NCBI GenBank assembly: GCA_000310025.1
Contig: FN648655.1
Span: 6,630 to 70,629 of the forward strand
Reading direction: 5' to 3'
Length of the DNA stretch: 64,000 bases
Source: Ectocarpus siliculosus
Taxonomy: Eukaryota > Sar > Phaeophyceae > Ectocarpales > Ectocarpaceae
This document shows positions 20,867 to 32,845 of the stretch, piece after piece; position 1 is the stretch's first letter; the number at the start of each line of letters is the position of its first letter. Below the pieces are notes generated by a model. The model saw nothing but the letters and a program-made list of their open reading frames with translations. It did no database searches and was not told the DNA's origin. The translations under genes were made by a program, and so were the position numbers.

Positions 20867-20966
20867 NNNNNNNNNNNNNNNNNNNNNNNNNNNNNNNNNN
20901 NNNNNNNNNNNNNNNNNNNNNNNNNNNNNNNNNNNNNNNNNNNNNNNNNNNNNNNNNNNNNNNNNN
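20867..20966. other. Assembly gap (100 N)
   Basis: There are one hundred N characters, probably a placeholder of arbitrary length. The right flank starts in the hairpin-rich, TGACAA-rich sequence described next, so the missing part may be more of that repeat. Confidence 0.98.
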
Positions 20967-20976
20967 TGACAAGACA

Positions 20977-21133
20977 AACACTAAATGTTAGTGTTGACAA
21001 ACAAACTTATCCAACAATATGTTGTTCCCAAAATGTATGGACAAAGGATATGACAAGGACATGCCATTTACTTCTGATGTAAATGTGACAAAGTGTACAA
21101 CAAGGACAGGACATTTACTCTCCAGCGTAAATG
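20977..21133. repeat. Cluster of four short hairpins
   Basis: Four inverted repeats follow one another: AACACTAA/TTAGTGTT at 20977-20995, CAACA/TGTTG at 21012-21024, CATTTAC/GTAAATG at 21065-21085, and ACATTTAC/GTAAATGT at 21111-21133. TGACAA recurs between them. The third and fourth share arms and flanks, so they are related copies. Confidence 0.7.
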
Positions 21134-21135
21134 TG

Positions 21136-21838
21136 ACAATGTACCAATAGGACCATTTCATTAGGTGACAACATTATTTTAGTTTTCATCCAAAATGGCA
21201 AGTGTCAGGATTGAAAAACCTTGAGTGGAGATACAATGATCGACAACTAAATACTTTGGTTACCGTTGACATGGGCCTGTAGAACTTGTAACCACGTGAC
21301 AGACATAATCGCGCGAAATGATATGAACGAATACATACGACCATTGTTCATGTGAAATCCTGACATGATTCGTTTTTCTAATACCGAGGAGGTGAAAAAG
21401 CATCGTGGCCAGACAAATATTTTGATGCGCACCAACAACTGGTATCTGAGAAACAGAGAAAACATGATGGCATTCAAAAAATAAATTGCCCTGCTCTTGC
21501 AGGGCTGCCTCCAATCCGTGGTCCGCTTTTCCTTTGATCCTTTGAACGGATTAGATTTCGTGCGTGACGGCGTGACGAAACGACGACAAATAAATCCTAA
21601 CGGGAAAAATGGGAGCGAGCGAGGGTGTCTCTTTCTCTGTCGCGGAGTCCTCTCTCATCTTGTTATGTACTAATTAAATATATCATTATACATCATCATG
21701 TCACACAGTAGCGGATGGATGTACAGTATGCCTACGCCAGTTTGCTATATATTGCCTTTCTTCTTGTTGTGCGCTGGTTGGTGCCTGTCTCGTGGTTGTG
21801 GATGACAAAAAGGCAGGGCTGTCCTCTTTAATTTCTCC
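21136..21838. other. Non-coding stretch
   Basis: This is AT-richer sequence with no ORF that I can support and no repeat beyond short runs. Confidence 0.4.
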
Positions 21839-22735
21839 GCGGTAATTTTACCGCATTAAAACCACGGTAATTAATTACCGTTTCCCGTGATCCCGTGAAA
21901 AGTGAGAATTATTACCGTTCCCATCCAAATCGTTTCCGTGATAAATTGATTTTACCGTTAACGCCCAAACCGTTAACGAACAAATTGAAGTGCCCCATTA
22001 CCTTACAAAAAATACCGCGGAAACATCGGAATTCCCGTGCTTTCGAGCTACCACGGAGTGAGTATATTATCGTAAAAGCAACACAAAACTCATCATCTAT
22101 AGTAAGTACCGCACAGAAACACCACAGTTGCATTGTTTGTTGAACCGTTGAATAATTCCACCGTTCGTTTCTCTGTGGATGAGGAAGGCGGCGCTTCCTT
22201 GTTGCCTGTCGTGTTGATGAGATATTACTACTTGGCGCATGATGGACTTATTACGTCGTCGTCGTCTTGAGGCCACGGGAGCCTTTCTATGCAATAAAAG
22301 TGGATACATATGCTGTCTGGTTTTCACCCTTCTTTTTATGCCACCGGTCGGTTTGGTTAACGGACGTGTGATGCTCGGTCAATGAATGTGTCGCACACGT
22401 TTGGTGTGCAGCGACCACACCCTGAAGGAACACTTGACAGCAAGCAAACGAAACAGGGTCCGACGTGCCATGGTGTGTGTGGCGGTGTGGTAAACTGTAT
22501 GTACAAGTTGTACTACCGCCGTAACAAAGAAAGCGTGTTTCTGTGCACTACTATACTGTGGGGACTAATCTGGTTACCGTACAAGAAAATTACCGTGGAG
22601 ACCAGTTACTACCACCGTAAAAACATGCACATTCCTGTGCATTACCGTGGTGGCTGGTTGCCGTACAATAAAATTACCGTGGTAACCAGTTACCGTACGG
22701 AATTTACCGTGGTGGCAATCGTTCACACCACCATT
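21839..22735. repeat. Region dense in TTACCGT/ACGGTAA palindromic words
   Basis: Self-complementary words recur, for example GCGGTAATTTTACCGC (21839-21854) and ACGGTAATTAATTACCGT (21864-21881), then many TACCGT or ACGGTA words. At about 22568-22650 and 22652-22710 the same series (CTGGTTACCGTACAA, AAATTACCGTGG, ACCAGTTAC) appears twice, which looks like a tandem duplication of about 84 bases. No gene is supported. Confidence 0.65.
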
Positions 22736-22743
22736 TGTCACTC

Positions 22744-22981
22744 CATGGAACTCCAAGGAATATTCAATATTCCATGGGGTTCCATGGAGCCCCATGGAGT
22801 TCCATGGAGCTCCATGGAACGTTCCATGGCACTCCATGGTACTCCATGGAAAATGCCACGGAATTCCATGGGGCTCCGTGGAATATTCCATGGAGCTCCA
22901 TGGACTCCGTGGCATTTTCCATGGAATATTCCATGGCAATTTCCATGGCCCTCCATGGAATTTTTCCGTGGTTTCCATGGC
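22744..22981. repeat. Array of 17 CCATGG palindromes
   Basis: Within 238 bases CCATGG occurs 17 times, mostly as TCCATGGA or TTCCATGG, with several CCGTGG/CCACGG variants between. The whole segment is close to self-complementary. All frames on both strands are open because these words contain no stop, and both strands translate into similar peptides of the type MEFHGAPW. The frames are treated as a by-product of the repeat. Confidence 0.9.
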
Positions 22982-22982
22982 A

Positions 22983-24040
22983 ATAATTCCATAACTTCAT
23001 GTCGAGGGTGGAATCTCGTGGAAAATGTCCACCCGCATGAACAACAAGTAGTAGTTGACAGCACGCAGCCTGGTTGATTATGTCGCGTATGTCCCGCGAT
23101 GGTTCGTGTATACTGCATAACTCTAACCTTATACGCAGGAGCAGCAGTAGCAGCAGCAGCACAGCGTGGTCTGGTGCACTCAACTGGCAACGCCGTCTAT
23201 ATCGATCCATCCAAATCCATCAGCATATTTATGCGGTTTGGGCGCCTTATTCTCATTGGCCAACGCATGACAGTACCGCTGTAGCACACACACACACAGC
23301 GTGCATTGCATGATGCACACAGCAGTCACCCGTAGCAGGACGACCGCAATGGGGTCTTTTTGGATTTTTGGAGGAGTGGAGGGGAAGGAAGTAAGCGAAC
23401 TTCGTCCTCCGTCATCTGCTGGGTGCTTGCTTGTGCCGCAAGTACCTGCTGCTGCCGAGGGTACCGCCGTGCTACAACGCATATATATGTAGACTGCCGC
23501 TTGCCGCCTGCCGCGGCTGCTGGACAAAGCGACCATCTCCGGAACGGCAAGCACTGCCGGTACAGCAAAGTGGAAGCAGTGTAACGAGCTTCATTGTGCA
23601 GCGTGCGGAAGGTATGGCATTTCTACGCATGTACATTTGCACGTGTAGGGCGTTGGTCGTTGGTCGGCATTTGATTTGTTCGGTGTACCCTCGCCTGCCA
23701 TATCCCGACTTGCTACAATGAACCACGAAGTGCGAGGAGCAGCAGTAGTTGTAGTCAATACAAGGGCGCTTCGCGGACGACCGCTATCGGGGGTCGCCGC
23801 TGCGCTCGTAGGTTGCATGGCGATGGCAAGTTTGTGCGGGTTGAGGTTTGAAAGGAGAGGAACGAAGCCGTACTGTAATTGTTGTTTGGAAAAATATATT
23901 CTTCGACGAACATGGTACTTGTTTGAAGGGTGTGCACCCGCTACAAGAGGGCACACTCCTCTAGACTACACCCGAGGTACGCGTAGAAGACAGCAAGCTA
24001 CATACAAACGTCGAAGAGCGTGTACTTTTATGGCCATCTT
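22983..24040. other. Non-coding stretch with a GCA trinucleotide repeat
   Basis: An interrupted GCAGCAGTAGCAGCAGCAGC run lies at about 23141-23160, and a short CA run at about 23286-23299. ORFs such as 23676-24179 (+) show no domain I can name. Confidence 0.4.
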
Positions 24041-24212
24041 TACAAATAAATGTGCAAGACGCGTACGGGCGGCAACATCGGTACGACAATGCCGCAGATT
24101 GATGATGTCGTACGGAGATGACAGCGAAAGCTTATACGGCAAGCTTACAAATGTGCAAGACGCGTTGGGACTGCGGTAGTTTCGGTACCACAATCCCGCA
24201 GATAGATAGATC
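24041..24212. repeat. Tandem duplication of about 104 bp at the copia insertion site
   Basis: The block ACAAATAAATGTGCAAGACG...ACAATGCCGCAGAT (24041-24105) is repeated with changes at 24146-24206 (ACAAATGTGCAAGACGCG...ACAATCCCGCAGAT). Sequence to the right of the copia element (33190-33205, GGCAGCGAAAGC) resembles the ACAGCGAAAGC that follows the first copy. The element appears to have landed inside a further unit. Confidence 0.55.
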
Positions 24213-24548
24213 TGATCGATAATTCGGGTGGCTCAGTTCTTTGTGTTGGGAGTGTAGAGCAGCTGGGCCATGACGGGCCGTGGTAGGGTAGGGACGTATA
24301 GGAAAACGTGTTGTAAAACGTATAGTGGTCATCGGGGGCGTGCTTCAGCTCGTCAATCGGTCACGGCATGGAGTCACGGGTCACGCTCATCACGCTCAAA
24401 GTACCTAACGAATGTCCATGAATCTCCACCATTGCATCACACTCCCAAGGAAAATATGAAGAAACTTCTTGTTCCTCCGCACTCGTCACTACTGTACATC
24501 AATAAGTAATATATCACCCACCATGCTATGCTACGAGTATATCTAACT
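24213..24548 (-). repeat. 3' LTR of the copia element
   Basis: It starts TGATCGATAATTCGGG on the plus strand and ends in ATATCTAACTA. The same termini occur in the 331-bp partner at 32846-33176 and, more distantly, in the 352-bp LTRs of the 46-kb element. The inner end is not followed by the expected polypurine tract (see 24549-26308). Confidence 0.85.
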
Positions 24549-26308
24549 AGGGTTAAGGATTGGCCCCCCGCCCCCCAATGGGGCTGGGGGCCAACATCCA
24601 GGAAGGATGGTGGTGAGTGTCCGGGAGGGAGGAAAGAAGAAGAAGAAGGGGAGAGGATTTGTTGGGGCGGGAAGAAGGGACGGTGTTGGGAGAGGCAAGG
24701 AAGTGGTGAAGAATTTCGGCACTCGACGAGCGCGCGGTCCCGTTGGGGGTGAAAGGGACCTGTCAGTCCGTAGTATTGTCTATCGGAATCGAAAAGTCGA
24801 AAAATCGAGGTATACCTTATGTATGTACATAACGTGGAGAAGGCCGACGAGGAAGGTACGAAGAGAGGAAATTGCACCCCACGTTCGAAGTTCGAAGTCC
24901 GAGTGAAAACCGCGGCAAGGAAGGAGTGCGAAGGACAAAAAAAAAAAAAAGGAGACGTCGACGTTTGCGTCGTGGAACCATCCTTCGATCCGTATAACGC
25001 AGGTACTCACCAATCATTGCAAGACGGGGAGGTAAAATACCCATCGTGAAAGTCAAAGCGCAGGTCATAACCAACCGCATTTGACTCATGCGCGGAGAAG
25101 TTACCACGGAGACTTATCAACAAGAAGTTTGAAGGCCGACTGAGAAGGTTTCAAGACACAAATACTTAAGCGACGATGGCAAGCGCAACGTCAAAACTTC
25201 ACAAGAAGAAAAGTGCATACTTGTACAAAAAATGAAAAGGCCGGATGCCGACCTAGACTATGGCTCTCTCGGAATGTAGGGATCACAATTTCCAACAGGT
25301 ATAATCCACAAGCAAGTATGGACATTACATACATATGAAGGTACTGGGTAGAGAGAGATCGGAACGGTTTTTAATGTGAAGACAACAACAACAATAACAA
25401 CAACAACAATGATGAAGGTCGACCCGCCCTGCGTCGTTCGGTGTAAAATGATAAATGCGAAAGATGGATACTGCGTAAAAATCCAGCGGTCTTTTTCGGC
25501 AGTGGCAAAGAAATATGCAACCACACGTCGCAAAAAAAAAACGTTTAGCGGGATTCCGTAGGAAATAGAACACCGCCTTCTCTGTTGTTGCAGGCAGGTT
25601 TGCTTCCACAACCCGGAACCCATCCCACTCTTGTATTTCGGCCTACCAGACTCCAATCGACACAAGCACCGGTAGGAGAGTGCGTGGCAGACGCCGTGAC
25701 AGCACAACTCCACTCTCCTACGACATCTATGTACAGTAGTACTGCTGTCGTTGTAGCACCATGTGGAAGATCTCCGAGGGGTCCTCCTACGCGGTAACGA
25801 CAACATGGCGAGAGCTTTACGTGTACCTGTCGTCGACACATGTGGCAGCCGCACGACACACGAACGGATATTTGCATCGCATTGTACTATGGTTCGCCGT
25901 GACAGGAAGTATCCCATCCAGTTAGGTCGCTGCCGTAGTACGCGGACGTCGTTCGGTGTCTATAGCCCATACTGCTGTATGTAGCAAAAGCACAGCAGTA
26001 ATCTAGCTATGTATGCATTTTTTTTGGTGGGGTTCACTTTTGCCTCCACAACCCGAGAATCCCACTGCTGTATCTCAACCTACAAGACTCCAATCAACAA
26101 ACCAGCACTGGTAGAAGTGCGTGGAAGATGCTGTGACAGCACAACTAAGTCGACACTCGTACGACTTCTATGTGCAGTCGGCGTCTGGTCCATACTGCTG
26201 TAGAAATACAAAAATCGAGCCATCTTTTTTTTATTTTTTCCCATACTAATAACAAGAAATGTATCACGTCACGACGACCATCCTGTGAGTATATACATAA
26301 CATGATAG
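24549..26308. other. 1.76-kb segment between left LTR and polypurine tract of the copia element
   Basis: In the related 46-kb element the LTR is directly followed by AGCCCCCCTACTCG. Here the matching AGCCCCCCTGCTCG begins at 26309, so this segment is extra. It may be a nested insertion, and its right edge (GAGTATATACATAACATGATA) looks like a degenerate LTR end. It contains a diverged direct duplication: about 25607-25741 and 26042-26175 share CCACAACCC, AGACTCCAATC, AGTGCGTGG and TGTGACAGCACAACT at equivalent positions. No gene is supported. Confidence 0.55.
25351..25412. repeat. Dispersed repeat A, copy 1
   Basis: GAGAGATCGGAACGGTTTT, then AATGTGAAGACAACAACAACAATAACAAC, occurs here. It recurs at 62237-62292 with a few changes, although flanking sequence differs. 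It is about 55 bases long. Confidence 0.65.
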
Positions 26309-29300
26309 CCCCCCTGCTCGTATGCATCGTCATGCGCTGGCAAAATATCAATATCATCCTCACCGTTACCACCATCTCCAAAACAAGAAAAACTCCTCAA
26401 AGACAATCAAGAAACAAATACCAACACAACCAAAACTCCTACGACCTTCACCAGACTCTCTCTTTCTCTTGTCCAATCTCGTCTTTCTCTTTCTCCCTCC
26501 ACTACAGAATACGAATCGACCCCAAAACACTTCCTTCACTGCAAGTTCATCACAAAGTCACGGTGCAACGCAAAAGACTCGTTGCTAATAGCCTTCGTCA
26601 AGAAGTCTGCATGCTGGAATTGCGTCGGCACATGAGTGATTGAAATCTCCTTCCTCTCTACCAGCTCCCTGATAAAGTGATGCCGTACATCGATGTGCTT
26701 CGAGTTGGAGTTCGTGATCGGGTTGTGCGCAATCTGAATCGCTCCTTGATTATCCTCGAACACCGGGATGCACGGCATACCCGCATCTGGCAACATAAAA
26801 CGCCACACCTGCCTTAAGAACAACACTTCCTTCAAGACGTCGGCAATTGCCACATACTCTGCTTCCGTGGTGGAAAGGGTGACGCATTTCTGCGTTCGGG
26901 AAAACCAAGTCACACACCCCCACACACACATCACTAGCCCCCCTGATACGGACCTCCGGTCTGCCGCCTTGCTTGGATAGTCGGCATCCACAAACACCTG
27001 CATGCTCATACCTGTCACGACGCCCCTCTAAAATACCGAGTGCTGCCTTCCAGTGCACCATCTTGGGAGACGCGCAATACCGCGCTACTGCTCGAACTGC
27101 ATTCGCGATGTCCGGCCTTGTTTAAGTGGCCAACCACATCAGGGATCCTACCAACTCGCGAAAAGGGACGTCAGCACTCGCTTCATTCATGTCAAAGTCG
27201 GTGAGCTTAACGCTAACCGGCAGAGGCACACTCTGCCCCCACTCAACGCCATACTCTGCAGCCACCTCTTCGGCGAACCTCTGTTGTGAAATCTTCAGCA
27301 GCCCTCTCTCTACGTCTCTCTCGTAAAAGCACGCGGAGTACCACCTCAACTCTCCAAGGTTCTTCACGGGGATCATCTCGTTGAGATCCCTGCCAAACTT
27401 GTCACACCTCTCCTTCTGCCCTACGGCAAAAATGTCATCCACGTGGACCACGATGATCATGATCACGCGTCCCTCCTCCATCAATCGAAAAACACATGCA
27501 TCCGCCAGACAATACAAAAAACCTAAAAGTAACAAACACCTCGTCAGGTGCGCATGCCAATGTCGTGATGCCTGCTTCACACCATACAGACTCTTGCACA
27601 GCTTCACGATCAGGCCAGACAACCTACCACAACCCTGCGGTAAGCGCATGAAAACATCCTCATCAAGCTCAGACTGCACAAAAGCCTGCTGAATATCGAA
27701 ATGGCACAAGTCAAGATTCTGCTCACATGCTAATGCTGCCAACAAGCGCACACTAGACACTGATACGGTGGGTGCAAACAATTCTCCAAAATCAATCGAA
27801 GCCCTCTGCATGTCCCCCCGTGCTACAAGTCTTGCCTTGAATTTTGTCGGCCATCCGTACTCGTCTGCTTTACAGTTAAAAACCCACTTGGCATTGATGG
27901 CGTTCTCTACTGGTTGCTACACCGGACTAAAAGTTCCTGCATCCAGCAAACCGAAAAACTCTCGACCGACTGCATCATCCCACAACTCTGAGTGTTGAGA
28001 CCGCATGGCCTCCTTCAACGTTTTCGGCACTCGGAGGTCGCTGGCGAGGCAGTGAGGAAGGTCCGGCATCTTGTCAGGAGGACGCTCGGCGCGAAGAGCA
28101 GCGTCCACGTCCTCGCGGGTGGCGAACATCGAGGCGAACATGTGCGGTCTCCCCCCCCCCCCGTGAATCCACGGGCCCCCCAGCTCCCACTGCCCCCCCG
28201 CTCTCACGGCCTCCGAAGCTCGGATCCGGCGGCGGCGGAGGCGGTGGGTCACACCGTCCTTGGTCGACGGCCTCGCGAGTGGCCAGCGACGAGATGAAGG
28301 AGTCCTTGTCCATCATCGCTAACAGTCCAAGGCGGTGGTGGAGAGCGGCGCCGCCACCTGACGGCGGTTGTTGTTGATCTCCCATGAACCGCACTCCATC
28401 GCCGCGCGTGCGGCCGTGGACCCTCGTGTCCTCTCGTCCCAACTCCTTGACGGCTCCTTTCGAGAGCGGCGGGTGCGGAGGAACGGGGGCGGCGGCGCTG
28501 GCGGGCTGCGGCGGCAGGCCCGGGGGCGAACGGGGCGGCGTGGCTGCGGTCGACGGTGGGGCTGATGGTGGGGCGTCGGAGATCGGCGACGGGGCTGATG
28601 ATCCTGTGAAGATCGGCGGAGAAGCGGACGGCAGCGGTGCGGTGGTCGCTGGTGCAAGCGGGGTGTACCTGTACGTCCTGGATAGCGGGGGCGGCGGCGG
28701 TGCGGCATCGGCCGCAGGTACGGCGGCGGCCGGCGAGGGCGCCGCGGTGACCGAAGAACCCCCCCCGATGCCCGGCACCGGTGCCGGCGCTCCTGCCCGG
28801 CGGTTTACCCACACGACGTTGTTGGTGAGGGCGAGGCGACCGGTGTCAGCGCGAAGAATGACAGCGGTAGACGTCGAGTGGTTGTTGGCGCCGTGCAGGT
28901 AAGCACCGCGCGGATTGGACGTCCGCCTTGGTAGCCCGCTTCACGCGCATCATCCCCTCCTGGAAAAAAGGGACGACGGTGAGGGGCGGTTTCCGGCCGA
29001 AGAACGCCTCGAACGGCGACATCCAGCCCAGGTTGGCCTTCGTCGCCGAGCGGTTGAAGCAGGCGGATGCCCACAGCGCCGACGCGAGCCACAGGCGGTG
29101 TCCGTTGACGCCGACGTTGGGGATGGAGGAGAGGTCGACGTGGCCCATGGCGAGGATGTGGCGGCGCGCGGCGTGGCCCCCCTTCATGGCGCGCCATATG
29201 GCGCTCTCGACCACCTCGTTTTGCTTGGGGGTGTCGGGGGCGGTGTACTCGCGCCGAATGCCAGCAGCGTCGCAGAACGAGGTGAACGCGGAGCCGGTGA

Positions 29301-30149
29301 ACTCGCCGCCGTTGTCCATGCGGAAACAACCCGGAGTGCCCATGCCGTTCATGTCGGCGAGGAACCGCTGCACGAACTTCAGGGTGTGGCTCTTGGCCCG
29401 CATCCCGTACCCCCGTTGCCACCGCGATGCGCTGTCCACGAACATGATCAGGTACCGGGAGCCGTCCAACGCGTCAGAGAACGGGCCCGTGAGGTCGATG
29501 TGGATTTTGCCGAACGGTACCGCCGCGCGGGTGCCACGCCGCGGCACCGGGGCCCGCCTACCCTTCGCTTCCACGCAGCCCACACACGGCTGCATCTCCC
29601 CCACCAATCGTACGCCCTGCTGCTTGGCCGTTTCACGCATCAAGAATTCGTTGACATGGCCGGTGGAGGCATGGAACAAATTAATATCGATGGTGGGCGT
29701 GGATTTTCCTATCGAAAATGGGGAAGCACCGGGGGCGATGATCGCCAAGGCATGCGAGAGGGAGGGGGGAACGACGGTTTGCTGCTCATTGCATCCAGCA
29801 ACACAACCTTTCAGGCACTCCAAGTCATCACTCATCACGGGAAACGCGGGGGGAGGGGGTGTTGCGGAATCGCAAACATCAAGGGCATCCGGAAAAAAAT
29901 CACCCTGTGGGACCGAGTCTTTTCCATCCATCAGGCCAACATCAAGGAACATGCTCATATCCATGAGAGGCAAATGGTCCTGGGGGACGAGGGGGTTGAT
30001 CACAACTTCACAAAAATGGCTCGGGTCAACGACGGAGGGAGAAACAATCTCAGACGTGCTACGGCAGCCGTAATTACAGGCTGGAAGTCGGCAATAGTCG
30101 TTGGCACTACATCTACGTCCATGGGCGGGAATGCACAACGCGGAAGCAC

Positions 30150-30390
30150 TACACCGGAAGTGGCGGATGGGAAGCTCGGACTCGCACTCGAACTCGAAGG
30201 TACAACACCGGCAGTGGCACCACCGGCGGACTGGAAGCTCGGAACGCACTCGAACTCGAAGGTACAACACCGGCAGTGGCACCACCGGCAGACTGGAAGC
30301 TCGGACTTGCACTCGAACTCGAAGGTACAACACCGGCAGCGACTCGACCGGCGGACTGGAAGCTCGTACTCGCAGGTGTGCCCGCTCCTG
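30150..30390. repeat. 62-63-bp tandem repeat inside the copia element
   Basis: AACTCGAAGGTACAACACCGG recurs at about 30191, 30253 and 30316, so the unit is 62-63 bases. It lies between the protease and integrase parts of the copia element and encodes a cysteine/arginine-rich repetitive peptide on the minus strand. Confidence 0.75.
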
Positions 30391-31459
30391 TGTTTGTTCG
30401 CCACAACAAGGCCTGTTCCAACGCTAGGCGAGGGAGCTTGGGGAGACACACGAGGGAGGGCATTGGGACCGAGGGTCACAGCACTACCGGTATACGTGGG
30501 AGGCAAGCGAGTGGCCCAAAGAGAACATCCTACATCGGAGTAGGCAAAGGAAAGCTGGCCATTGAAAAGATGCACGCCATTCTCGTCCAACGTAATCTTC
30601 TGCCTACGCTGCGTATGGTGCAGAGAAAACAGATTGAACGTGATACCGGGGATTACACACACGTCCGACATCTGCACGCAAAAATCGGTCTCGCCCGAAG
30701 GACCAGGCATGTGAAATGCCATGTTGATGCTACCAACACATTGCTCGCGCAGGTAGGCACCATTCCCTACTTGGATGAACTCTTTTCCTGCTGGGATCGG
30801 CTTCATGTCGAACATGTTTTCGCTACTGCTGACAAACGTGTTGCTTGCGCCGCTGTCGGCCCAAAATTGCTCTCTACCAATCTGCGAAGGGCGACTCTGA
30901 ACAGACAAAGCAAAACCACCACCATTCTCACGCGCTACCACACTTGGAAAGATCTCGCCTTGTGACACAAAACATGTCTTGAGGAAGTGAAGATGCCCAG
31001 GGGATCCGGCTACGTCGGGAGGAGGCGAATGGTACAGGGCATGGGTCGAGTGCTGCTGCTGCTGCTGGAACGACGGCGGTGGCGGAGGCTGCGGCGGTGG
31101 CTGCTGCTGGTGTCGGAGGCGGGTAGTACGGCTGCTGCTGGTAGCTGTAGTCTGGCGACGGTTGCTGATACTGTGGCTGCTGCTCCCACCCCCCGTACTC
31201 GGTGCTATACGCGGGCCCCCCATGGGGCGCGGCACCATACGTTTGACTCACATTTGCATGCCCGTGCGCGGGCCGCCACTGCTGCTGCAGTGGGCGGGGG
31301 GGGCTGGATGTCCGTGATGCTGCTGTCCTCCGTAGCCGCCGTGAGGTCCGTGCTGGGGCCCACCCCCCCAGCCCCCCCCACTGCGGCTCGGCTGCTGTGG
31401 CGGCGGTCCCCGAGGTTGCTGTTGCTGCTGAGGCCGCTGCTGTTGTGGGGGCTGTTGCT

Positions 31460-31580
31460 GTTGTTGGGGCTGTTGCTGAGGCTGTTGCTGAGGCTTTTGC
31501 TGAGGCTATTGCTGAGGCTGTTGCTGAGGCTGTTGCTGAGGCTGTTCCTGAGGCTGTTGCTGAGGCTGCTGCTGCTTGGG
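31460..31580. repeat. 12-bp microsatellite (TGTTGCTGAGGC)n
   Basis: About nine copies of a 12-base unit lie within the gag part of the copia element. On the minus strand it encodes proline/glutamine-, serine/asparagine- or alanine/threonine-type repeats, depending on frame. Confidence 0.85.
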
Positions 31581-32845
31581 CTGCTGCTTCTTCCGTTGGC
31601 GACGCTGGGTGTAGCACTCGCTGTTGGTGTGCGACGAGTACCGATGATAGTCGCAGCGCTTGTCTCCGTCCGCCCTGTTGTTGCTGCTCCGACCGCCTCC
31701 GTTGCCGTCCTGACCCCCGCCGTTCCCACTGGACCCATTTTGGACACGTCCGTCGCCCCGGTTCCCACCGGCAGCGACGAAGCGTGCCCCGCGCCATTCT
31801 GCGGCTCCCCCTCCCCTGCGGTCACCATATCCTGATGGGCATCTTTCACGACTTTTTCAAGGTGCTGACGGGTTAAATTGGGGGGCGGAAGGGCACGCAG
31901 CATGGCTTTCTCCATCTTATACTCTGAAGACAAGTTGTACACAACGTGCAAATTGGCATCATCGTCGGGGTATGTGACGCCGTGTGAGGCTAACCTACTG
32001 CGCAAAACAGCAAATCTCCCGAAATATTCTTGCGGAGTTTCACCCACTCGCATTTTGATGGCATGGTATTCTGAAGTCAACCGTGTTTTCCCTGCTCTCG
32101 CCTGGGGTTCGTAGTATGCTAGAAATAGTTTCCAACCTCCACTGGGACTACCATCAGCGATAATCTGGGTCAAGACAGGCATGTAGGTGATTGTCGTGAT
32201 GATCAAATTCCACGCCGTGATCGCCTTTTCTACCGTTTCAGGCGAGTGCATCCTACGTAAGTCCTCCATGTCTACTCCTTCTAGCCCAACTGGAATTCTG
32301 CAGTCACTCAATACCACTTCCCGGACTCCTTCTTGCGCAAACATCGCAGTCATATTCGATCGAAAAATCAAAAACTTTGCTTGCTCATCCTCGCCTTGCC
32401 GAATCACACCATCCCACGGCGCTAGGCGCTTAACCTCAGTCACCCTAAGAGTCGCTGCGCTACTTGGTACTCTACCCATGTCTCTGGGTGACATCTGAAG
32501 ACGGCTGGTCAGGGCGTCGGCGAGAGTGCGGGCGATGTCGTCTGTGGACGGGCCGGCCGATGGTCGCCCCGCATGTTGCTGGTGGCGTGTCTCGTGGTCG
32601 TTCCCGCTCCGGACGTGATCTGTCCTCTGCTGCTGCTCGTCTTGTTCCCTTGTAATGTCGGCCAGTCTTGCTGCTACCCTCTGGTTGACCAAGTCGTTGA
32701 TCCGGGCGTCCTCCTCTGCTAGTCGGGCGCTCACTCGATCTTGCTCGGTGTCGCTCATCGGTGGCTGCTGCTGATCGCTGCAAAGCGATGTAACTCCAAA
32801 CTAAGCTCGACGCGAATATCGTTGACGACGTGTCATACGCTAGCG

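Noticed and set aside
22382-23210. Overlapping ORFs rich in MEFHGAPW-type peptides
   Set aside because: They are explained by the CCATGG palindrome array, which lacks stops in every frame on both strands.
28915-30543. 542-residue plus-strand ORF
   Set aside because: It runs antisense to the integrase part of the minus-strand copia element and shows no domain of its own.
30987-31835. Leucine/valine-rich plus-strand ORF resembling a membrane protein
   Set aside because: It is antisense to copia gag. The hydrophobic runs come from the 12-bp TGTTGCTGAGGC microsatellite and GCTGCTG repeats.
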